Shown in pieces: positions 24,780 to 29,187 of a stretch of 29,187 nt of DNA. Origin of the DNA: Lachnospiraceae bacterium. GTDB taxonomy: Bacteria; Bacillota; Clostridia; Lachnospirales; Lachnospiraceae. The stretch lies in contig SFGF01000046.1 of NCBI GenBank assembly GCA_004556655.1, positions 1 through 29,187 of the forward strand, in the 5' to 3' direction. The notes under the pieces were generated by a model, which saw only the letters and a list, made by a program, of their open reading frames with translations, had not been told where the DNA came from and did no database searches. The position numbers were made by a program, and so were the translations under genes. Numbering within the stretch: position 1 is the stretch's first letter; every line of letters begins with the position of its first letter.

Positions 24780-25454
24780 CTACAGGTTGTCGCAATTGTT
24801 AATAAAAATATTATATGGATTTTTGCCGATTAAAAAGAAAAGCACCTCCTTCTGATTATGAAATGCATTGTTTACTTGTATATAATCATTTTTCACCATA
24901 AACATTTTGCATTTTAAATAAAACGAGGATAACTGTTTTGCCATAGATGATTTCTTTTTTATACTCAACTCATCTACTTTTATAATTTCTTCATAATATT
25001 CGTATATCGGCAAATTAGCTTTGTAATTACTGTGTATCACTTCACAACATTTTCCATATTCTCCCTCGATATAATCAATAAATTCTTTATTTGATGCCTC
25101 AAACTTCTCCCTCAACTCATTAAACATATTTCTTACGCCGGTTGCATTAGTATTCTCATACCGTAATATTACCCGCACTAAGTTTTCTATCAGTGATCGA
25201 TAAGTCGTATAGTAGACCCTGATAGAATTTTGAGAAAATGTATGTACCAAATTCAAAATATCAGTTACTAAACACTCATAATAGTGCTGCCTTTTTTGTT
25301 CTGGGAATGCATATGTTTTCTTTATAAACATCATTCCTTTTACAATCGAAACAATATCATTATGTTCTAAATCAGCTATATCTTCCTGCGCAATCTCTAT
25401 AAATTGTTCGATATCTTCCTTACATCTTTCTACTTCTCTATAACGATTTAACAT
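24780..25454 (-). CDS. Unknown helical protein, 224 aa, third gene of the ParA cassette
   Basis: The protein is predicted soluble and almost entirely helical, with low-G+C codon use (many Ile, Asn, Tyr, Lys). Segments YYTTYRSLIENLVRVILRYEN and YGKCCEVIHSN resemble the helix patterns of HEPN-like all-alpha proteins, but the RX4-6H nuclease motif is not present, so I cannot call it a nuclease. ATG 25454 directly follows the previous stop (TAAATG) after AAAGGGA, so the two are coupled. It may be a partner of the ParA ATPase or an effector. I do not recognise it further. Confidence 0.6.
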   Translation of the reverse strand: MLNRYREVERCKEDIEQFIEIAQEDIADLEHNDIVSIVKGMMFIKKTYAFPEQKRQHYYECLVTDILNLVHTFSQNSIRVYYTTYRSLIENLVRVILRYENTNATGVRNMFNELREKFEASNKEFIDYIEGEYGKCCEVIHSNYKANLPIYEYYEEIIKVDELSIKKKSSMAKQLSSFYLKCKMFMVKNDYIQVNNAFHNQKEVLFFLIGKNPYNIFINNCDNL

Positions 25455-25853
25455 TTAAAATCCCTTTAACCATTTTTCTAGTTTCTCATTTTCATTTTTC
25501 TTTCTGTTCTTTTTTGTTTCTGTTGTATCATCTTTATCATTTTCAGAAGAATCAACTATTGTTTCGTGAAGATAACGAATTAAATTTTTGTTTATACTTA
25601 CAATTTCTTCATCAGTACAGTTTATAATTATTCTGCAGGTTCTTGCCGCCATAAGTGTCCTCGATTTTATGACATATCCTGGGAATTTTTCACCAATATT
25701 TTTTTCAATAAAAACACTGGCATCAACATTTTTCTTAAAAACTTCTTTACTTATTATCAAAATCGCAATTGTCCCGAGTAGGTCTATTTTATTAAAGTCT
25801 TTTCTGCGCAGTCTTTCTTTAAGCATATGTAAATTATTATCATTCTGATTCAT
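25455..25853 (-). CDS. Unknown 132-aa protein, second gene of the ParA cassette
   Basis: The start ATG 25853 lies inside the end of the ParA gene (14-base overlap). The N-terminal 85 residues are basic and folded-looking (LKERLRRKDFNKIDLLGTIAI; a YVIKSRTLMAARTCRIIINC core). A disordered acidic/Lys-rich linker (SSENDKDDTTETKKNRKK) and a short amphipathic end, EKLEKWLKGF, complete it. A folded domain, linker and terminal helix fit a ParA-partner layout, in which the end peptide touches the ATPase, but this is inference. Confidence 0.6.
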   Translation of the reverse strand: MNQNDNNLHMLKERLRRKDFNKIDLLGTIAILIISKEVFKKNVDASVFIEKNIGEKFPGYVIKSRTLMAARTCRIIINCTDEEIVSINKNLIRYLHETIVDSSENDKDDTTETKKNRKKNENEKLEKWLKGF

Positions 25854-26688
25854 ATGATTCTATCCTCTCTAAAAACTCCAAACTTATTTTTGTAATATCA
25901 TTTCTTGATTTCTTATACTTTGAAGAAATGTTTCCCTTTAATCCGACTAACAAATCCTTCACATATGTTGTATTGTTTTCAAACAAACCCATATCTTTTA
26001 CAATAGTATCTTTCTCAAATGTCTGCTTCAAGAGTTCTGTTTTTCGTGTCATCCCGTCTATCATAGTATATACAATACCAATTGGCTCAATTCCAATCCC
26101 TTCATTGTCATCAATCCTATCAATCGCCTGTTTTAATAATTTTATTCCTAAAATAGAATACCTGTCTATTCTATTCGGAACCAAATAGAAATCCGATGCA
26201 ATTAATGCTGCATCTGTATATACTGAAATTGTCGGCGGACAATCTATGAATATAAAATCATATAAATCCTTTAACTTATTGTCATTAATGAATCTTTTTA
26301 CTCTTTTTGCCTTTGTTCCATCCTTATCACTTTCTACCAAAATCAAATCTATTGTTCCTGGTAATAAATCCATATTTTCATCTAACTTTATAATTATGTC
26401 ATTAGGTTTTGGCATAGGAATTCTTTTAACTAAAGTTGTTTGAGTCTCAAATAAGCGCATAACCGTTTTTGAATTATTACCTTGCGAATATTCATTTAAA
26501 TATTCATCCTCTAAATCGAACTCATTTACTAAACTCTGTGTTGTATTGAATTGAGGATCTAGGTCAATAAATAGAATTTTTTTATTCTGTTCTTTAGCAA
26601 GATAATATCCTATTCCAATACACAAAGTCGTTTTACCGACTCCGCCCTTCATATTTATAAAAGAAACTACTTTACCATTATTTTTCAT
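25840..26688 (-). CDS. ParA/Soj-family ATPase, 282 aa
   Basis: A deviant Walker A KGGVGKTT at residues 14-21, Walker A' FIDLDPQFNTT around Asp42/Asp44 and Walker B FIFIDCPP around Asp149 define the family. There is no N-terminal HTH, so it is the short (Soj/type Ib-like) form. ParA proteins use ATP-dependent dimers on DNA to move plasmids, chromosomes or protein cargo. In a phage it may serve plasmid-like maintenance, but no ParB and no origin are visible. It lies in an AT-rich cassette with its own promoter, between a late-regulator-like gene and terminase. Defence or superinfection control is an alternative role. Confidence 0.9.
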   Translation of the reverse strand: MKNNGKVVSFINMKGGVGKTTLCIGIGYYLAKEQNKKILFIDLDPQFNTTQSLVNEFDLEDEYLNEYSQGNNSKTVMRLFETQTTLVKRIPMPKPNDIIIKLDENMDLLPGTIDLILVESDKDGTKAKRVKRFINDNKLKDLYDFIFIDCPPTISVYTDAALIASDFYLVPNRIDRYSILGIKLLKQAIDRIDDNEGIGIEPIGIVYTMIDGMTRKTELLKQTFEKDTIVKDMGLFENNTTYVKDLLVGLKGNISSKYKKSRNDITKISLEFLERIESYESE

Positions 26689-26716
26689 TCGTATACCTCA
26701 ATACATTTTTTTATTT

Positions 26717-26745
26717 ATTTTACTCTATTTTTTAGTAATAATCAA
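26717..26745 (-). promoter_or_regulatory. Promoter of the ParA cassette
   Basis: On the minus strand TTGATT (26745-26740), a 17-base spacer and TAAAAT (26722-26717) precede ATG 26688, which has GAGGT six bases upstream. The -35 element overlaps the T-run of the RNA-gene terminator. Confidence 0.7.
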
Positions 26746-26774
26746 CAAAAACACCCCATATTTCTACAGGGTGT
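26745..26774 (-). terminator. Intrinsic terminator of the structured RNA
   Basis: ACACCC/GGGTGT, six perfect pairs with a 12-base loop, followed by TTTTTGTT on the minus strand. It ends the transcript that starts near 27096. Confidence 0.8.
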
Positions 26775-27096
26775 CTTAAATGTATTGAAGGTTTGCCATC
26801 TCAGCTCCGGCGGCTCCACCCACTCTCCATGGATGGTTGGTGATGTTGCTGCCACATCAGTCGGAACACCAGGAATCGAACCTGGCCACCATAAGCATTT
26901 ACCGGTTACTTATGTGGTTACATCCAGCTACCTCTATTCCGATATGCACCGCTCAGGGGAAACGGTGCTTTGACGGTCTTTGCGGTTTGCAGGCGTACCG
27001 TCTGATCCTGAATCAGCTACCGTGGAGTTTCGCCACGGGAGCCGTAAACTTTTCGGGAGGTTTCCCAAATGACAATTCATTTTTATATACTTCGAC
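26775..27096 (-). ncRNA. Structured non-coding RNA, about 330-350 nt with terminator
   Basis: No credible ORF lies in this gene-free stretch. The RNA begins about seven bases after a consensus -10. In transcription order it contains: TTTGGGA/TCCCGAA (about 27053-27069); CCGTGG/CCACGG (27020-27038); CTGAT/ATCAG (27002-27016), whose apical bases UUCAGGA resemble a Leu-CAG anticodon loop; GACGGT/ACCGTC (26972-27002); GCACCG/CGGTGC (26946-26968); the tRNA-like element (26861-26941); and TGATGT/ACATCA (26841-26859). A long-range pairing CGGCTC (27044-27039) with GAGCCG (26816-26811) can enclose all of these except the first hairpin. I do not recognise it as tmRNA, RNase P, or a known phage RNA. 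Large phage RNAs such as GOLLD and ROOL are known to associate with tRNAs but are longer. Confidence 0.65.
26861..26941 (-). tRNA. tRNA-like element with abnormal anticodon arm (81 nt)
   Basis: Acceptor CGGAATA pairs with TGTTCCG (seven pairs, one wobble; discriminator A). The T arm is canonical: CCAGG-TTCGATT-CCTGG. The D arm is GGT/ACC around a loop with the GG pair. The anticodon position, however, holds a long stem CATAAG/CTTATG, extendable by CCA/TGG with one bulge and by TA/TG at the tip, with a 9-13-base loop containing ACCGGT and no clear U33-anticodon. CCA is not encoded. So it has the ends of a tRNA but probably not a decoding function. It could be a degenerate tRNA or a tRNA mimic. 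Confidence 0.5.
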
Positions 27097-27102
27097 TCTC
27101 TT

Positions 27103-27132
27103 ATTATAACAGTCAACCCTTTAATATGTCAA
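27103..27132 (-). promoter_or_regulatory. Consensus promoter of the structured RNA
   Basis: TTGACA (27132-27127), 18 bases, TATAAT (27108-27103) on the minus strand. Both hexamers match the sigma-A consensus exactly, which is rare for a phage protein gene and fits a highly expressed RNA. It lies 23 bases after the ArpU-like gene stop. Confidence 0.88.
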
Positions 27133-27155
27133 GTGTTTTATAACATATATAATAA

Positions 27156-27554
27156 CTAGAACACATTATTAAAATGCACTTTGCAGATTACTTCACATTG
27201 ATTCATTGTCAGTCCAACATCCGCCGCAACCATCATGATTTCCATACCATTTATGTATCTGGCTGCAAGCACCTGTCTGAGTATCTCATCAGGGAATTGA
27301 CTGATATATTCTCTGGCTTTTCTTATCAGTTTCTCATTCTCCCAATACAGCTGCCGGTATCTTATTTCAATATCAACCTTTTCTTCAACATCTGCCATAC
27401 CATTGCTTTTTTCTCCAGATCCGTGCGGCATACCATCTGACTGCACAGGTGAAATTCCAAAAGAACCGCATGTTGTTTCGTAATCTGACTGCAGTCTTCC
27501 CATCTCCATGTTATTTCTATGTATTTGTCGTAGTTCCTGTTCCGTCATGTGCAT
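27156..27554 (-). CDS. ArpU/sigma-like late regulator candidate
   Basis: I use ATG 27554, five bases after GGTGA; GTG codons at 27563-27566 and ATG 27548 are alternatives. The about 132-aa protein has a flexible middle (SDGMPHGSGEKSN) and a helical C-terminal segment (YRQLYWENEKLIRKAREYISQ, LRQVLAARYINGMEIMMVAADVGLTMNQCEVI, shown in parts) that follows the layout of phage proteins resembling sigma region 4: helix, Y-x-N-G, helix-turn-helix. Such proteins activate late genes in many Gram-positive phages. Its position, last before the RNA/terminase region, agrees, but the HTH match is weak. Confidence 0.5.
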   Translation of the reverse strand: MHMTEQELRQIHRNNMEMGRLQSDYETTCGSFGISPVQSDGMPHGSGEKSNGMADVEEKVDIEIRYRQLYWENEKLIRKAREYISQFPDEILRQVLAARYINGMEIMMVAADVGLTMNQCEVICKVHFNNVF

Positions 27555-27810
27555 ATACTTCACCACTCCCCTTAAACTTCAATCTCAATGTCTTCCTGCG
27601 TTCCTTTTTATTTCTTGGCTCAAACTTTTTGCAGTTGATCGGACTACATCCTCTGGAATGTTTCTTGTACTCTATATAATCACAAGTCATATTTGATAAG
27701 TTCCTACTGTCCACGTTCTGCCTGCTGGCATACATGCACTTGCTACACTGATTCCGCTTAATCTTAAGGATTTCCGCAGGTGTTACCAACTCCCATGGTT
27801 TCTCATCCAT
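27517..27810 (-). CDS. Cys-rich phage protein, 97 aa
   Basis: I chose ATG 27810 (MDEKPWELVTPAEILKIKR) because GAGGG lies nine bases upstream. A zinc-site pattern is visible: CSKC near residue 23, then TCDY and GCSPINCKKF, followed by a basic tail. Small proteins with C-x2-C and C-x4-C are common in the early-to-late junction of clostridial phages. No function is known to me. The end overlaps the next gene by 38 bases. Confidence 0.65.
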   Translation of the reverse strand: MDEKPWELVTPAEILKIKRNQCSKCMYASRQNVDSRNLSNMTCDYIEYKKHSRGCSPINCKKFEPRNKKERRKTLRLKFKGSGEVYAHDGTGTTTNT

Positions 27811-27815
27811 CAACA

Positions 27816-28175
27816 TCAACCCTCTTTCACTCTCGGATAATATGTACGTTCAGCATGATATTTTTCAACTTTCCTGACCCGACCAAGCAGCTGCGTCATC
27901 TGATCCAGAGTTTTCTTATGCTGTGGATCCTGAAAGAACTTCACAATCTCCTCACGTTCTTCCACTATATCCTTGTATTTCCGTCGATTCTGCCGGCTGA
28001 TATGTAACTTTGTGCAGATCTTACTCCGCTCTTTGGCAGACTTTTCAAATTCAATTGCATGAAGAAAATCTTGAACTTTTTTGTCTTCCCTGACAAGAGC
28101 TTCCTGATAGACTGAATGTAGCTTTTTACTGTCTTCCACAAAATCAAGGAATCTTTTTATTTCTTCTGATACCAT
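27816..28175 (-). CDS. Charged helical phage protein, 119 aa
   Basis: The start at ATG 28175 follows AGGAGGT by seven bases; the frame is also open from a GTG at 28184, which overlaps the ribosome site itself. The protein is nearly all charged helix (EEIKRFLDFVEDSKKLHSVYQ onward, shown as RFLDFVEDSKKLHSVYQEA), compatible with a coiled coil, and has a basic middle (ISRQNRRKYKDIVEERE). It is not recognised. It belongs to the operon of small genes upstream of the ArpU-like gene. Confidence 0.6.
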   Translation of the reverse strand: MVSEEIKRFLDFVEDSKKLHSVYQEALVREDKKVQDFLHAIEFEKSAKERSKICTKLHISRQNRRKYKDIVEEREEIVKFFQDPQHKKTLDQMTQLLGRVRKVEKYHAERTYYPRVKEG

Positions 28176-28180
28176 CACTG

Positions 28181-28357
28181 TCACCTCCTGTACACTCTTC
28201 CCGTCTTAATATCCCGCATTTCCGTAATCTCCATCCCGTGGATCCCGGCAACCATATTGAGTGCCCGGAAGATGTCTTTAATGTATTTCGGCACCTTGCT
28301 GGCGTTTGCAATCGCCTGTCCGGACGTCGGATCCTGATATCCCTCTTTGTTTTTCAT
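28181..28357 (-). CDS. Small hypothetical protein, 58 aa
   Basis: ATG 28357 overlaps the stop of the upstream gene (ATGA), with GAGGG six bases before it. The peptide begins MKNKEGYQDPTSGQAIANAS and ends GRVYRR; no family is recognised. Tight coupling on both sides makes it likely real. Confidence 0.6.
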   Translation of the reverse strand: MKNKEGYQDPTSGQAIANASKVPKYIKDIFRALNMVAGIHGMEITEMRDIKTGRVYRR

Positions 28358-28842
28358 CCACATCCCTCACAATCATTATTCTCCGCCCCGAAGCATCCAT
28401 GGCACTTGTCTGGGTGGTATGGTGCTGGGCTTTCTTCTTCTCTCCAATCGATGTGCTGACCGCATGCACCACAGTAATTATGTTTTATTTTAAGGCTTGT
28501 TACTAACCCGCAACGCGGACAAACGTAACATCGATTGCTTGCACGTGGTTTTTTCTTTTTCTGCTTCTCCACCGCCTCCCGAACTTCTTCCAGAGTACCT
28601 AGCTGCTTATATTCCTGATTCTCTTTCAGAGCCTGAATTGCCCTGTCAAAATCAAACGCTACTTCTTCTGCGTCTTTTTCTCCTATCCCTTGATAATTTG
28701 TAATAATCAGCTTCTGCTGCATTATTTCTTTTAACTCTTCCAGATTTTCTATTGTATCTTCGATGCTCCATGGCATTTTAAGATAATTTTTACCTGCTCC
28801 GGAAACTCCGATTTTTAAGTTACTCTTTTCCTGATAATCCAT
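28354..28842 (-). CDS. Zinc-ribbon phage protein, 162 aa
   Basis: I placed the start at ATG 28842 (MDYQEKSNLKIGVSG) after AGGAGG at about seven bases; the open frame to 28878 would overlap the previous gene. The N-terminal two thirds are helical and include a segment IENLEELKEIMQQKLI. A zinc ribbon CPRCG...CGACG lies near residues 108-130, and a second Cys cluster CHGCF...CEGCG closes the protein. It resembles small phage zinc-ribbon proteins of unknown role that often precede the late regulator. Confidence 0.65.
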   Translation of the reverse strand: MDYQEKSNLKIGVSGAGKNYLKMPWSIEDTIENLEELKEIMQQKLIITNYQGIGEKDAEEVAFDFDRAIQALKENQEYKQLGTLEEVREAVEKQKKKKPRASNRCYVCPRCGLVTSLKIKHNYCGACGQHIDWREEESPAPYHPDKCHGCFGAENNDCEGCG

Positions 28843-28844
28843 TG

Positions 28845-29060
28845 TCATCCCTCCTGTTCTGTACTTTTCAAATCGCAATGTTCAGACCAGTTCCAACCTA
28901 CGTCTAAAGATAATCCTTTTTCCTGCATTTCCATGCTCCAGTTACTTATTGCTTCTTCGATTTTTTCATTCAATCTGTCAATGTTCTGTTTTGGAAGATT
29001 CCCTGCATTGAACGATGTATCTACTCTTATCTGGCAGTAATATCTTCTTAATTCCACCAT
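28845..29060 (-). CDS. Small hypothetical protein, 71 aa
   Basis: ATG 29060 (MVELRRYYCQIRVDTSF) follows AGGAGGG by seven bases. The protein has one central amphipathic helix (RLNEKIEEAISNWSMEMQE) and an acidic end. It is not recognised. Its stop is two bases before the next start, as throughout this small-gene operon. Confidence 0.6.
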   Translation of the reverse strand: MVELRRYYCQIRVDTSFNAGNLPKQNIDRLNEKIEEAISNWSMEMQEKGLSLDVGWNWSEHCDLKSTEQEG

Positions 29061-29063
29061 CAC

Positions 29064-29187
29064 TCAGCCCTCCTGTTCCAGCAGTTCAGGATTGTCGAAA
29101 ACATTTCCACAAACCTCAAAATTTTGTTCTGTGAAAGCATCTATTTCATCCACATCGTTACTTCCTTTTTCTCTTGTATAAAATCCA
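29064..29187 (-). CDS. C-terminal end of an unidentified gene, cut by the window edge
   Basis: A frame open from the right edge ends at TGA 29066-29064 with ...FDNPELLEQEG. About 40 codons are seen. The AGGAGGG ribosome site of the next gene lies inside its last codons, the usual style of this operon. The peptide is acidic and not recognised. Confidence 0.5.
   Translation of the reverse strand, partial: GFYTREKGSNDVDEIDAFTEQNFEVCGNVFDNPELLEQEG

Noticed and set aside
25840..26688. Proof that the phage is a plasmid-like (phage-plasmid) element
   Set aside because: A ParA ATPase alone is not enough: no ParB, no iterons and no replication gene are visible in the window.
26861..26941. tmRNA (ssrA) fragment or phage attachment site in a tRNA gene
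   Set aside because: There is no tag-peptide reading frame and no tmRNA-like 5' end. The tRNA-like element lies inside a phage operon, not at a phage-host junction, and no integrase is near.
26946..27044. A second complete tRNA (Leu-CAG-like) in the 5' half of the RNA
   Set aside because: The CTGA/TCAG stem with a TTCAGGA loop resembles a Leu-CAG anticodon arm, but no matching acceptor stem or T loop follows.
26785..27109. Short plus- and minus-strand frames across the structured RNA
   Set aside because: They have no ribosome site, their peptides look random, and the region is better explained by the promoter, hairpins, tRNA-like element and terminator.

Overview
The window is part of a temperate siphophage genome, most likely a prophage of a Bacillota (Clostridia, probably Lachnospiraceae) host. 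Reasons: moderate-to-low G+C, strong AGGAGG-type ribosome sites, TTGACA/TATAAT promoters, and a Listeria A118/PSA-like head and tail gene order. Every convincing gene lies on the minus strand, so the phage map reads from right (29187) to left (1). No integrase, attachment site, replication gene or host flank is visible, so lysogeny is inferred only from the gene types present.

Right end (29187 to 27156): seven tightly packed small genes, several with zinc-binding cysteines, end in a protein with the look of an ArpU/sigma-like late regulator. Next comes a gene-free stretch (26689-27155). It holds a consensus promoter, a dense series of hairpins around an abnormal 81-nt tRNA-like element, and an intrinsic terminator, together an RNA of about 330-350 nt. 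Abutting it is an AT-rich three-gene cassette (ParA-type ATPase, an unknown 132-aa protein, an unknown helical 224-aa protein) with its own promoter and terminator.

Middle (24708 to 6691): the packaging and morphogenesis module. In order it has the terminase small and large subunits, SPP1-type portal, MuF-like minor head protein, a Cys-rich small protein, a GP20-like scaffold with an apparently frameshifted start, major capsid, four head-tail connector/completion genes, tail tube, two tail-chaperone genes, tape measure, distal tail, a Gp37-like tail protein and the first fibre protein. An accessory insertion (Rha-type regulator, possible 47-aa ORF, degenerate zinc-ribbon lipoprotein, terminator) sits between the tail-chaperone and tape-measure genes.

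Left end (6642 to 1): a carbohydrate-binding tail protein, a small baseplate-like protein and a 755-aa fibre/tip protein with an SGNH esterase domain. A run of hairpins and terminators then encloses a 7-codon leader ORF, followed by two holin-type genes but no recognisable endolysin. A final operon, driven by a promoter with a 16-bp perfect palindrome in its spacer, encodes a small unknown protein, an XRE regulator and an unusual zinc-finger/AP2/double-HTH protein.

Besides the RNA locus and the ParA cassette, the points most worth a second look are the leader ORF with its overlapping terminator ahead of the holins, the number of intrinsic terminators inside what should be one late operon (which suggests antitermination), and the scaffold frameshift.
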